Source of the DNA: Atopobium minutum
GTDB lineage: Bacteria > Actinomycetota > Coriobacteriia > Coriobacteriales > Atopobiaceae
Assembly: GCA_900105895.1 (NCBI GenBank)
Contig: FNSH01000002.1
Span: forward strand, 62,001 to 126,000
Reading direction: 5' to 3'
Length of the DNA stretch: 64,000 nucleotides
Numbering within the stretch: the stretch's first letter is position 1; each line of letters opens with the position of its first letter. This document shows positions 27,524 through 36,744 of the stretch, piece after piece. The position numbers and the translations under genes are program-made. The notes beneath the pieces were generated by a model, which saw only the letters and a program-made list of their open reading frames with translations, was not told where the DNA came from and made no database searches.

Positions 27524-29797
27524 ATGACAGATTTGACCATGCTTTCCTCTCAATGGTCAATACTTCCTTGTGTACTTTCTCTTGTGCTTCTTTTGCTTGC
27601 TGGTCTTATATGCTGGCAACGCAAGGGGATACATAAACCTCTTTATCTGGGAACCTTTGCCTGGCTTGTTCCCATCATTGGAACGTATGTAGCAATGGCT
27701 GTCATGTTTGTACTTCACCTAGTCTCAGCACCTGAAGAAACGGTCAAGCTCAGTTGTCTTATACTATTCTTAGCAGGCCTTATCGTGGTGTTTCGCGCAC
27801 CGTTGCGTGAGTTTGCACGCATCGGTATTCAAAAGCTTGCACTCAGCCCTTCTCGGTTAAAACAGCGGCTTGCTTCTTTCTTAGTAGGCCTTCGAACTGC
27901 AGTGCTTATTATTTGCATAGCTGCACTCTCTTGCCTTTCTCTAGAATATGCCCAAAATCCAAAGATTTTTGAGACAGTACAGCTGCCCTTTGTATTTGCA
28001 AGCATTGCACTTACCGTGCTGTTTCTTACCACGCTCTATTTTATTGCCCAACGTCATGGCGCTCTGATGCCCCTGCTGAGCTTTGTCTTCTTTGGCTTTG
28101 GCCTTGGCTGCTATTTCCTTTTGCGCTTTAAATCCACTGTTATCATTCCATCGGATTTCCTCGCCTTAGAAACAGCCGCTTCTGTAGCAAACGGCTTTGT
28201 GTATTACATCACCGAAGAAGCATTCTGGGCCGCCGTATACATGGTAGGTGCCTTTGCTCTGTCATCGCTGCTGTATCCGCTGCCCTTATCGGCCGCGGCA
28301 CAAGCACCACAGGATGCAAACCACAAAGACACCGCTGATGTCGAGAAACCCCTTCTCCCGAAACATATGGCGTCAGAGCAAGTACAAGCCAAGCATTTTC
28401 ATATTCCACAGCTAGGCACTGTGTGGAAAAATACTCTTATTGGTGCAACTCTTCTCGTTAGCTGCATAGCTATCACCACTATTCCGGTCTACAGGGATTT
28501 AGGTGTAAAAACTATCTATTGGTCAACCTGGATTACTTATGAATCTCAAGGCTCTCTTTTGACCTTTATCTCGGAGTGTCAAGATCTGCAGATTAAAAAG
28601 CCAGCGGGCTATACCAGTGAGGATGCAAAGAATCTCATCGACTCGTATGCTCAGAAGTATGATGCATCCAGGGGCTCTTCAGAGAAACACATGGCTGCAG
28701 TGGCACAGTTTAACGAGAAGAAGCCTACGGTTATTGCCGTAATGAACGAGGCCTATTCCAACCTTGCCATTTTTGACGGCATGCACTCAGGATACACGGG
28801 TGAGAATTTTGTTACCAACGGTATATCTGATGCTTTGCAATCCGGGAACCTGCTTGTTTCCACCTATGGTGGTGGCACATCTAATACAGAGTTTGAATTT
28901 TTAACCGGTGAGTCCTGTTACTTTATTGGTGAAGGCAATGGATATTCACTCTATGACTTTAGTAAGGTCGATTCCCTTCCCCATATCTTTAACGCGCTGG
29001 GCTACACCTCTACTGCTATTCATGCGTACAATCCAAACAACTGGAACCGCAAAAATGCTTACCGAACCCTTGGCTTTAAATCGTTTATCTCTGGTGATTC
29101 ATTTGTTGATGTAGATACCTGGCGAGGATGGCCTTCTGACAAAGCAACATATCAAAAGGTACTCGAGCTGCTTACTACTAATCCAAATCCGCAGTTCATT
29201 TTGAATGTAACCCTTGCTAATCACTCAGGCTATTCTCAACACTTGGTTGATGATTCTTACCGTCCCGGCTACACGCCTGATTTTGGCGATGACACTCTCA
29301 CCGACGAGCTCAATGAATATCTGGGCTCTATGAAACGCACCGACGAGGATCTCCAGTGGTTTGTAGGGCAGCTCAAACAGCTTAATAGACCTATTGTACT
29401 GGTCTTTTTTGGTGATCATCAGCCTTCATTTACCAAAGAATACAATGATGCTTGGTTTACCGATGAGACACGGGCTGCCCATATAGCACGTCAATATCAG
29501 ACGCACTATATCATGTGGGCTAACTATGATGTTGCCGGCAATGAACAGAACAACGATAAGAGATTTACCGCTGCATCCAGTCTTGCAAGCCACCTGCTTG
29601 ATGCTATTGGCGCTCCTCTCACAGACTTTCAGAAGGCGCAGATTGCTTTAGGCGAGGAGCTGCCCGGTATTGGCCATTACACCACTCTGAGTGCGGATGG
29701 CAACTGGTACTTCCCCGACGATAAGAACGCTCCCAGCTATACTCTGCAGACAGAACTACAAAAAATGAGCTACCACAACTTTGCAGAACGCGTCTAA
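27524..29797 (+). CDS. LtaS-type phosphoglycerol transferase (sulfatase fold), copy 1
   Basis: The start at ATG 27524 has GGAG nine bases upstream; the product is 757 residues. About five to seven N-terminal membrane segments lead to an extracellular sulfatase-like domain. Key features are VIAVMNEAYSNL, the nucleophile region GGGTSNTEFEFLTGES and metal-binding FFGDHQPSF. The family polymerises or transfers glycerol phosphate onto a lipid or glycan, as in lipoteichoic acid synthesis. It is paralogous to the gene at 31281 (shared VIxVMxE, GGGT, SEFEFLTG and GDHQP blocks). Confidence 0.88.
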   Translation: MTDLTMLSSQWSILPCVLSLVLLLLAGLICWQRKGIHKPLYLGTFAWLVPIIGTYVAMAVMFVLHLVSAPEETVKLSCLILFLAGLIVVFRAPLREFARIGIQKLALSPSRLKQRLASFLVGLRTAVLIICIAALSCLSLEYAQNPKIFETVQLPFVFASIALTVLFLTTLYFIAQRHGALMPLLSFVFFGFGLGCYFLLRFKSTVIIPSDFLALETAASVANGFVYYITEEAFWAAVYMVGAFALSSLLYPLPLSAAAQAPQDANHKDTADVEKPLLPKHMASEQVQAKHFHIPQLGTVWKNTLIGATLLVSCIAITTIPVYRDLGVKTIYWSTWITYESQGSLLTFISECQDLQIKKPAGYTSEDAKNLIDSYAQKYDASRGSSEKHMAAVAQFNEKKPTVIAVMNEAYSNLAIFDGMHSGYTGENFVTNGISDALQSGNLLVSTYGGGTSNTEFEFLTGESCYFIGEGNGYSLYDFSKVDSLPHIFNALGYTSTAIHAYNPNNWNRKNAYRTLGFKSFISGDSFVDVDTWRGWPSDKATYQKVLELLTTNPNPQFILNVTLANHSGYSQHLVDDSYRPGYTPDFGDDTLTDELNEYLGSMKRTDEDLQWFVGQLKQLNRPIVLVFFGDHQPSFTKEYNDAWFTDETRAAHIARQYQTHYIMWANYDVAGNEQNNDKRFTAASSLASHLLDAIGAPLTDFQKAQIALGEELPGIGHYTTLSADGNWYFPDDKNAPSYTLQTELQKMSYHNFAERV

Positions 29798-29825
29798 AGT
29801 CGCCATCCAACAGCACCTTTAAGCG

Positions 29826-31025
29826 TTACTTGCTCCGCACAGCCTTGCGCACAAAGCGAGCAATAGTTTGGTAAAGCAACACAAGAAGCCCGACCACAAC
29901 AAAAATCAAAAGGCCCTTGATAAAAGGATGCATACTCAAGAGTTGAGATGCGCGAGGATGCGTCCCCAACTGTACGCCCAGCCAATTAATAGCTGGATAA
30001 TGGAACAGATAAATACCAAAGGTTAGTACAGCAATGCGATTAAGTATGGTTTGCATCCCTGCAGGAAGTTTTTGAAGCAGTGGCTCTGAACAGCGAACTG
30101 CATGGAACAGTGCACACGCCTGAATAACGGTCAGGATATTGTTGGGACTGGTCCAGAAATTATCGGTAGGCTTATCGGGAAAATATAAGCCAGCAGAGAA
30201 GGACGTAGCAGAGTTGGCAATACGCGCCAGACAGTACATTGCCGTCAAAGAAGCCACCAAGGACACAACGGCGATGATTGCACTCTTTTTAGACGGTTTG
30301 ATATAGGTTGCTACAAAATAGCCCAACACATAATAAAACGCCCAGTTATCCGTAAAGAAAGGCCAGGCAAACAGCTGTGTAATGCCTGTAAAGTCATGAA
30401 ACCAATTAACGGTAGGTAGCACAAATCCCAGTACACAAGAAACAAGAAGAAAGAGCTTGAGGATCTTCTCGTCTTCTACAATAAGGGCAAGCAGCGGCGT
30501 TAATACATAGAGGTACACGAGGGAATACAAGAACCAATAGACGTCACAAATCTGATTGGTGCAAAAACGTCGAATAAAATCCTGAACGCCTAGGCTGTTG
30601 GCCAACTGTTGTGCGCCATAAAAATGATCTGGCAACAGACCGTATGCAAGGTATACAAGAATGCTTGAAATAATCAGCGGCACCACAACACGCTTAACAC
30701 GTTTACATAGAAATTGTTCTGTTGAATACTTTTTACGATACCCCAGCAGATTTGCTCCACTCAGCATGAAGAATACTGGTACAGAAAACTTACCCATTAC
30801 CTGCCAAAACAGGGACACATACCAAACTTGATCGCGCACAGGCGAGAAATATACAAGCGTGACATGCAGCATAACCACTGCAAAACATGACAAGATATTC
30901 AATACGGAATATGACAGTAGTCTTGTATGAGCAGAGGCGATAGAAGCTGCAGAAGCGGTAGCGATCATCGAAGCCGTCGATTTTGGCTGCTGGGCTATGA
31001 CAGACTGGTTATTCTCTTCAGACAC
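29826..31025 (-). CDS. Acyltransferase 3 family membrane protein
   Basis: The 399-residue protein has about ten membrane segments. SVLNILSCFAVVMLHVTL contains the conserved His of the family, and FFMLSGANLLGYRKK follows the usual layout. Such proteins O-acetylate surface polysaccharides or teichoic acids. Located convergently after the first LtaS-type gene and divergently from the second, it is a plausible modifier of their product. Confidence 0.85.
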   Translation of the reverse strand: MSEENNQSVIAQQPKSTASMIATASAASIASAHTRLLSYSVLNILSCFAVVMLHVTLVYFSPVRDQVWYVSLFWQVMGKFSVPVFFMLSGANLLGYRKKYSTEQFLCKRVKRVVVPLIISSILVYLAYGLLPDHFYGAQQLANSLGVQDFIRRFCTNQICDVYWFLYSLVYLYVLTPLLALIVEDEKILKLFLLVSCVLGFVLPTVNWFHDFTGITQLFAWPFFTDNWAFYYVLGYFVATYIKPSKKSAIIAVVSLVASLTAMYCLARIANSATSFSAGLYFPDKPTDNFWTSPNNILTVIQACALFHAVRCSEPLLQKLPAGMQTILNRIAVLTFGIYLFHYPAINWLGVQLGTHPRASQLLSMHPFIKGLLIFVVVGLLVLLYQTIARFVRKAVRSK

Positions 31026-31201
31026 AGGTACTCCTTATGAGGTCGCCGCCTTTATGGGGATGCCAATTTTTATACCTTTGCCAATACTGCGAGATTGGCA
31101 CTTTTCTTTCCTAGTATACGTAGTTTTTAATTTCTGTAGCACCACAACAAGACAGAAAGCAACAAATGGTTGCTGTTCAATCTTACTTCTGATGCAAGAA
31201 G

Positions 31202-31231
31202 TTGAACAAATCAAAGAGGTAGTAATAAAAT
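31202..31231 (+). promoter_or_regulatory. Promoter of the second LtaS-type gene
   Basis: TTGAAC (31202-31207) and TAAAAT (31226-31231) are 18 bases apart within the 255-base divergent region. The predicted start of transcription, near 31238, leaves a leader of about 40 bases before ATG 31281. Confidence 0.5.
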
Positions 31232-31280
31232 GTGTACGATAAAACCTATATCTGTTATCCGACTGATTTGAGACTTCTTC

Positions 31281-33473
31281 ATGAATTCTGTGTATATGCT
31301 GTTTGCTAACATGGCAAACCTTATCTCTACCCTGCCGCTCATTCCCATAGCTTTTGTCGTAGCACTGCTTATTGTCAACAACATAGCTAAGCTGGATAAA
31401 GGTGCCAAGAAACACCTTCCTATAGCAGTACAAATCCTTACCGCCAATGCATACAGCTGTGCCTTTGGTTGCGCAGGCTTTGCCGTCTTTTTTGGTTTAG
31501 GGTGGACATCACTTTGGATAACGCTACTTAGTGCAGCCGTTCTGTTTGGCATAAGTTTTGTTGCAGGCAAGCGTGAAGCGTATAGCGCCCACATTGCACA
31601 TGCTTTGAACTGCCTACCATATCGTGCACAGATTGTCCTTGTGGATGTTGTTTCCATAGCCTTTCAGCTTGTATCGGCATTTTACGCTTTAGAAGCACCC
31701 TATAACGAAGGACTCGTATTCGTTGAGCCACCCTTTTTGTTTATGGATTTAGGGCTTATGCTTTTGGCAATAGTAAGCATTTATTACCTCAGTCATCGTA
31801 ATGCCATTGCAAATAGCGTACTGCAAGGGTTTTTCTTTGTATGGGGCCTTGCTCAATACTACCTATGGCAGTTTAAAAATACCGCCATCATGCCCGCCGA
31901 CCTCTTTGCTTTAGGTACGGCCGCTGCTGTTTCTGGCAATTATTCTTATGCCTGGAAAGACAGTGTTTTAGCTGGTCTGATAGCTTTTTGCTTTGGCATG
32001 CTTGTAATTTCCTATCTGGGTATCCTACGCCACAAACTTCAGGCACAAGGACAGGTCAAAATCGCCAAACGCATACGGTATACGTCTGTTGGCATGACCA
32101 CATTGATCGGCCTTGTAAGTGCGACTGTGTTGGGAAGTATGCTTGTTTTTCCCAACTATAACCAGATAGGTGCCGGCATTAACTATTTCTGGCCGCTGTA
32201 TGTCTTTCGTCAGCATGGCGCGGTGCTGAGCTTTACTGCAGGTGTACAAGATTTGATCATCAAGAAACCAGCTGGATATAGCGATAAAAGCGCGCAAGAA
32301 CTGCTCGATTCCTACGTGGCACAGTACAATACCACACTCGACAACACCTCAGGGCGCCAAGCTGCGGTAGCGCAGTACAACGCCCAAAAACCTAACATCA
32401 TTGTTGTCATGGATGAAACCTTTGCAGACCTCTCCGACTTTGACAACATGCATGACAACTATACCGGTCCCGAGTTCTTTACTACCGGCATGAAAGACGC
32501 ACTGGGAGCGGGTAAGCTTGCAGTATCTGTTTTAGGTGGTGGCACCGCAAACTCTGAGTTTGAATTCTTAACCGGCAATAGCATGGCCTACCTCGGTCTT
32601 GGCAAGTACCCCTATGCCATCTACCGCTTTTCTCGCTATGAATCCCTGCCTTCGCTCCTTAAAAAGCAGGGCTATGATAGCACTGCTATACATCCCAATC
32701 TGGCCGGTAATTGGAATCGCGATAAAACCTATGAGGACATGAAGTTTGACCGGTTCTACAGCATTGATGATTTCCCTAATGCGCCCGTATTCCATAACGG
32801 CGTTACGGACAAGGCTACCTTTGACAAGTGCCTCGACCTTATCAAAAACTCTGACAAGCCGCAGTTTATTTTTAATGTAACCATGCAAAATCACTCGGAC
32901 TATAGTAAAAATAATATCCCTGCAGATCGTCTAACCAAGATACATCCTTCTGATCTATCTTCTCCAGAGCAAGATGGCATCCTCAATGAATATCTCAGCT
33001 GTATTAAAGCTTCCGACGAAGATCTCAAATACTTAGTATCACAACTCAAAGAGCTCAAGAAACCTACTGTTTTAGTTTATTTTGGTGACCATCAGCCCAA
33101 CTTTACACCCACCTACAACGATGCCTGGTTTAGCGGTGAGTCCGATCTTATTCACAATCAGCGCCTATATCACACTTCATATGTGATGTGGGCAAACTAT
33201 ACGGTAGCTGGTGCAGCACAGAACACGCGCGCTGAATACAGCAGTGCCAATTTCCTAGCCGTACAAATGCTGTACACCATTGGCGCCCCTCTTACTGACT
33301 ATCAGAAAGCTCAACTGGCTATACGTATACAAATGCCCGCCATCAATGCTTTTGGACTTTTAGACACTGCAGGCAACTGGCATAGCCTCACCCAGCAGGA
33401 TGATTCTATGCATACTCTCTCGGAGGACTTCCGAACACTAACATACTACGAGTTTGCAACTAAACTTTCCTAG
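31281..33473 (+). CDS. LtaS-type phosphoglycerol transferase (sulfatase fold), copy 2
   Basis: The 730-residue protein has the same plan as the gene at 27524: N-terminal membrane segments, then an extracellular sulfatase domain with IIVVMDETFADL, GGGTANSEFEFLTGNS and YFGDHQPNF. The conserved Thr is presumed to be the nucleophile. Two copies flanking an acyltransferase suggest two steps (primer and polymer) or two polymers. The spacing to the next gene is 35 bases. Confidence 0.88.
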   Translation: MNSVYMLFANMANLISTLPLIPIAFVVALLIVNNIAKLDKGAKKHLPIAVQILTANAYSCAFGCAGFAVFFGLGWTSLWITLLSAAVLFGISFVAGKREAYSAHIAHALNCLPYRAQIVLVDVVSIAFQLVSAFYALEAPYNEGLVFVEPPFLFMDLGLMLLAIVSIYYLSHRNAIANSVLQGFFFVWGLAQYYLWQFKNTAIMPADLFALGTAAAVSGNYSYAWKDSVLAGLIAFCFGMLVISYLGILRHKLQAQGQVKIAKRIRYTSVGMTTLIGLVSATVLGSMLVFPNYNQIGAGINYFWPLYVFRQHGAVLSFTAGVQDLIIKKPAGYSDKSAQELLDSYVAQYNTTLDNTSGRQAAVAQYNAQKPNIIVVMDETFADLSDFDNMHDNYTGPEFFTTGMKDALGAGKLAVSVLGGGTANSEFEFLTGNSMAYLGLGKYPYAIYRFSRYESLPSLLKKQGYDSTAIHPNLAGNWNRDKTYEDMKFDRFYSIDDFPNAPVFHNGVTDKATFDKCLDLIKNSDKPQFIFNVTMQNHSDYSKNNIPADRLTKIHPSDLSSPEQDGILNEYLSCIKASDEDLKYLVSQLKELKKPTVLVYFGDHQPNFTPTYNDAWFSGESDLIHNQRLYHTSYVMWANYTVAGAAQNTRAEYSSANFLAVQMLYTIGAPLTDYQKAQLAIRIQMPAINAFGLLDTAGNWHSLTQQDDSMHTLSEDFRTLTYYEFATKLS

Positions 33474-33508
33474 GTTCGTACCTTCATACATAAACAAGGA
33501 GACAACTC

Positions 33509-34294
33509 ATGACTTCTCATAACAACACAAGCCCTCTGGGCCCTAGCTATCACCGTGGACCCGTTACCCTTCGCGGAAAAATGATCCCGCAAAGCACTTC
33601 CACCCAGCATTTTTTGTCGCCCGACTACAACGCAGACTGGATTCATGATGATCCCTGGCGCGTGCTGCGTATTCAAGCTGAGTTTGTAGACGGCTTTGGC
33701 GCTCTGGCAGAGCTTGGCCCTGCAATCTCTGTGTTTGGTTCTGCGCGCACCACTCCGGATAACCCGTACTATCAGGCTGCACAGACGATGGGTGAGCTTA
33801 TTGCACAAAAGGGCTATGCGCTCATTACGGGAGGCGGCCCTGGCATCATGGAGGCAGCTAATCGTGGTGCTACAGAGGCTGGCGGAGTATCGGTGGGACT
33901 TGGTATTGAGCTTCCCCACGAACAAGGCATCAATGATTGGGTTAACCTTGGCATGAGCTTTCGTTACTTTTTTGTGCGTAAAACGATGTTTATGAAGTAT
34001 TCTGCGGGCGCCATCATCTGCCCAGGCGGCTTTGGGACGCTGGATGAAACGTTTGAGCTCCTTACCCTCGTGCAAACACATAAAACACCTTCTATGCCCA
34101 TCGTAATGTTTGGCACAGACTACTGGTCTGGCCTGTTTGATTGGATTAAAACATCCATGCTTGCCGAGGGCGCTATCTCTCAGTTTGACACATCACTCAT
34201 TACGTTTACCGATAATCCCCAAGAGGCTGTAGACTGCGCATGCCCTGATCATCTCTTGTCTTCTATCGAGAAAAACAGACCTGAAGCACACTAA
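33509..34294 (+). CDS. LOG-family Rossmann protein (nucleoside 5'-monophosphate phosphoribohydrolase)
   Basis: The 261-residue protein has the LOG signature: SVFGSARTTPDNPYY, ITGGGPGIMEAANRGA and PGGFGTLDETFE. Members remove the base from (cytokinin) nucleoside monophosphates; older annotations call them lysine decarboxylases. An aaggaga precedes the ATG by 7 bases. It probably shares a message with the upstream LtaS-type gene and is followed by a strong terminator. Confidence 0.9.
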   Translation: MTSHNNTSPLGPSYHRGPVTLRGKMIPQSTSTQHFLSPDYNADWIHDDPWRVLRIQAEFVDGFGALAELGPAISVFGSARTTPDNPYYQAAQTMGELIAQKGYALITGGGPGIMEAANRGATEAGGVSVGLGIELPHEQGINDWVNLGMSFRYFFVRKTMFMKYSAGAIICPGGFGTLDETFELLTLVQTHKTPSMPIVMFGTDYWSGLFDWIKTSMLAEGAISQFDTSLITFTDNPQEAVDCACPDHLLSSIEKNRPEAH

Positions 34295-34403
34295 GCATTT
34301 TGAGAAAGTACTTCCAGATGGTCAGTAATCCTCGAAGAAACAAATGTGTTTTGTGCTATCCACAAATACATACGATAATCGATCTTTTATTGTATATTCA
34401 GCT

Positions 34404-34452
34404 ATCCCCAATCACAGAAAAATGGTTGGGGATTTTCTTTCTTTTTTGGTCT
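34404..34452 (+). terminator. Terminator after the LOG gene
   Basis: Stem arms 34404-34413 (atccccaatc) and 34434-34443 (ggttggggat), ten pairs with one wobble, are followed by a T-rich run with a few C. Confidence 0.85.
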
Positions 34453-34573
34453 TTTATGGCGATTACCTGCAAATACGCTTACCAAAAAATGTCTTGCACA
34501 ATTGTTTCAAACATGTTACAAAACAACTGTAATGAATAACGCGTCCGGTTTTTGAATAAGGAAGGAGTATTGT

Positions 34574-34768
34574 ATGGGACCAATTTTTTCCTTTTTGCCC
34601 TTGCCTCTCATGATTGCAGCGCTCGTCCTCTGTGAAGTTGTTTTTCTCGCCAGCATTTTGGGTATTTGCAGTCTAATTAGAAAAGCTATCGATAAGATCA
34701 CAGGCACACCTACGGGTCATTACAACTCTATGACCTATCCCAGTGAGATGGAGTTCCGCTGCCTCTAA
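34574..34768 (+). CDS. Small membrane protein of unknown function
   Basis: A 64-residue protein with a strong ggaaggag six bases before its ATG. Residues 8-38 form one long or two short hydrophobic segments (LPLPLMIAALVLCEVVFLAS), followed by a basic stretch and a polar tail. I do not recognise the family. It stands alone between a terminator and an AT-rich non-coding region. Confidence 0.6.
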   Translation: MGPIFSFLPLPLMIAALVLCEVVFLASILGICSLIRKAIDKITGTPTGHYNSMTYPSEMEFRCL

Positions 34769-35097
34769 GGCACCAGCTGGTCGTGTTAATCAGCCAAACA
34801 CGTCGGCTTGCTACAATGGTGTTGGGGCTAGAGACCTACTTTGCATCTATACAAGGCAGGTCTTATTCTTTCACAAAGCATGCACCAATCTTCTGAGGGC
34901 CTGCTATCAGTGATGAGGTAAGAAATCTGTTGTAAATCGATAAGGTGCAAAAAGCTGTCCGTAGAAATAAGGTAAAAAGTTTTACATCAATACATAAAAG
35001 GTCCACACATAAGCATGGGGGCGCTGTCACGTAGGTTAGAGACTACTTATCTAAAAGAAACTTCTTTACCAATAAGATTATACGAACCCTTTATGGC
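34769..35097. other. AT-rich region without a gene
   Basis: No frame with a ribosome site is seen on either strand. A TACAAT -10-like box occurs near 34813. The minus-strand sequence continues from the immunity-like remnant (35098-35265) and may be its decayed downstream part. Confidence 0.4.
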
Positions 35098-35265
35098 TCA
35101 TATGTCTAAATGCCCGCCAGAAATATATACCATTTCAAGCAAATCATCATCAATCGCCATATTATACTAACCAACGCTTGGTGCATTTTTTGCAAGCTTT
35201 ATAACTGTTATAGGCTCACTACCAGCAGATAAGACCCATGAATCAACTATTTTAACTTTATCCAT
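35098..35265 (-). pseudogene. Remnant resembling a toxin-immunity protein
   Basis: ATG 35265 has gggag upstream. It opens a 55-codon frame with an in-frame TAG at 35167-35169, after KLAKNAPSVG; the frame continues with MAIDDDLLEMVYISGGHLDI to a TGA. The sense of the frame on both sides of the stop suggests one decayed gene. Its place just after the toxin-like remnant suggests an immunity gene, which is inference. Confidence 0.4.
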
Positions 35266-35297
35266 TAGTCTCATCTCCCTTTTAGTAAATCATTAAG

Positions 35298-35640
35298 TTA
35301 CCCCCAATAATAGCTGAGGTTCTTCTTGGCAAATTCTATCTCATTTTTGGTATTTGATACTAATTTGTTGCACCTAAAAGATACTTTTGTGCATCAATTT
35401 CTCTACGCAATATCATCTCTCCAAATGACAAATTCTCATAGTCCCCTAGAAAAGCCTGTTTGAAGTGGTATATCTCTTCAAACATCTCAGAAGTAGTAGC
35501 ATTCTCACGAAGAAAAAAAATGTATCACCAATACTTGAAGCACCTGCACCCATTTTGTCGAGATGCTGCACCACATCACCACTTGGAACTTAAGGCTGTT
35601 TTGTCCTTACCGTGCCACTATGTTACAGAATTGAGCTATG
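35298..35640 (-). pseudogene. Remnant of a polymorphic-toxin-type C-terminal domain
   Basis: Across three minus-strand frames the segments VPSGDVVQHLDKMGAGASS, LRENATTSEMFEEIYH, then EIDAQKYLLGAT and EIEFAKKNLSYYWG can be read in order. They resemble, from memory, the C-terminal domain of some secreted toxin-like proteins with an EIDAQ-YLL motif. Breaks occur at a T8 run (A on plus, 35513-35520), an AAG-to-TAG type stop and an A-run. The upstream part is unreadable. I regard it as a dead fragment. Confidence 0.45.
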
Positions 35641-35713
35641 TATCTACTTAACTATTACATTACAGCAGTACTATTGGATTATAATTCGATTATAAAAAAG
35701 GAGGTCTTCTCGA

Positions 35714-36130
35714 ATGAACGCAAAAACAGAATTTTTAAAAATTATGGCTGAACAAACAACAATAGCCTTAGCAACCTCTGTAAATGATATTCCAAATGTG
35801 AGAATCGTAAATTTTTATTTTGAGCCAACTGAAAATAAAATTTATTTTTCGTCTTTTAAAGGGGACGACAAAATCAAAGAAATAGAATCAAATCCATGTG
35901 TGTCATTTACTACAATCCCTCACTCAGGAAATGAATATGTCAGAGCTAAGGGTATCGTCCAGAAAAGTCCAAAAACTATTTTTGATGTTGCTAAACAATT
36001 TATTGCTAAAATTCCGGATTACAAAGATGTTATAGAGTGTGCCGGGGAATCCTTGATTTTATTTGAAGTAAGCTTTGATACGGCTATAGTTACAAAGGAT
36101 TTAGACACAATTACAACATTAAAGCTATAA
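35714..36130 (+). CDS. Pyridoxamine 5'-phosphate oxidase-family flavin-binding protein
   Basis: The 138-residue protein has a PNPOx-like split barrel: ATSVNDIPNVRIVNFYF, KIYFSSFKGDDKIKEI and NPCVSFTTIP. Members bind FMN or F420 and reduce various substrates. An ideal aaaggaggt lies 8 bases before the ATG, and a tataat-like box lies further upstream. It is far more AT-rich than the chromosome average of this window and sits among dead fragments, suggesting recent acquisition. Confidence 0.85.
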   Translation: MNAKTEFLKIMAEQTTIALATSVNDIPNVRIVNFYFEPTENKIYFSSFKGDDKIKEIESNPCVSFTTIPHSGNEYVRAKGIVQKSPKTIFDVAKQFIAKIPDYKDVIECAGESLILFEVSFDTAIVTKDLDTITTLKL

Positions 36131-36200
36131 CTTATAACCTATATATTAAAGTAAAAGTGAAATACTTTCTTTGAAGAAACTTCAGTTAACAGACCTTTAG

Positions 36201-36410
36201 TTAATGTTTACCGTCCTGTTGCCTAGGATAACCATCACTTCGCATTTTATACGCTTCTCTTTGCAGCAGGCAATACTAGTCTCCACCGCATCTTCCAATC
36301 CAGAATTAAGAGTATAAGATATACCGATAAAAAATATTGTATGCTCTCTTTTCCAAACATAAAGAGTTTCTCGTAAAGAGCTTGCATAACTATGTGTAAT
36401 GCCATCGTTA
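36201..36410 (-). pseudogene. Fragment of an unidentified gene
   Basis: A minus-strand frame of about 68 codons ends in TAA 36201-36203 and has no start codon: a TAA precedes it. It encodes a coherent sequence (TLYVWKREHTIFFIGISYTL then EDAVETSIACCKEKRIKCEV in two stretches), like a piece of a globular domain. I do not recognise the family. No other gene is visible between 36131 and 36461. Confidence 0.35.
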
Positions 36411-36461
36411 TTTTATATAAAAAATGGAGCCTCTTTTCTAAAGAAACCCCAGGTAAACATA

Positions 36462-36535
36462 TGGAGGCGGCACCCCGATTCGAACGGGGGGTCAGGGATT
36501 TGCAGTCCCGTGCCTTACCACTTGGCCATGCCGCC
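36462..36535 (-). tRNA. tRNA-Cys (GCA)
   Basis: The minus strand folds as a cloverleaf: acceptor GGCGGCA with TGCCGCC, anticodon loop ACTGCAAA giving GCA, and T-loop GTTCGAATC. The 3' CCA is encoded (36462-36464). Confidence 0.95.
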
Positions 36536-36544
36536 TTATAAAAA

Positions 36545-36566
36545 GGGCCGAATGAGTATCCGGCCC
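36545..36566 (-). terminator. Terminator between tRNA-Gly and tRNA-Cys
   Basis: On the minus strand GGGCCG (36566-36561) pairs with CGGCCC (36550-36545) and is followed by TTTTTAT. It would end the tRNA-Gly transcript. Confidence 0.75.
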
Positions 36567-36576
36567 TGTGCTCACA

Positions 36577-36652
36577 TGGAGCGGGCTACGGGGTTCGAAC
36601 CCGCGACCTCAACCTTGGCAAGGTTGCGCGCTACCAACTGCGCTAAGCCCGC
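36577..36652 (-). tRNA. tRNA-Gly (GCC)
   Basis: Acceptor GCGGGCT pairs with AGCCCGC, the anticodon loop CTTGCCAAG gives GCC, the T-loop is GTTCGAACC, and CCA is encoded at 36577-36579. Confidence 0.95.
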
Positions 36653-36744
36653 GAACGAGTTACTAATATACGGGAATTTACCTTGGTATGCAAGTAGAAA
36701 TAGAAAGAAAAATTAAAATCTTTTCTCTACCTACAGCACCACAG

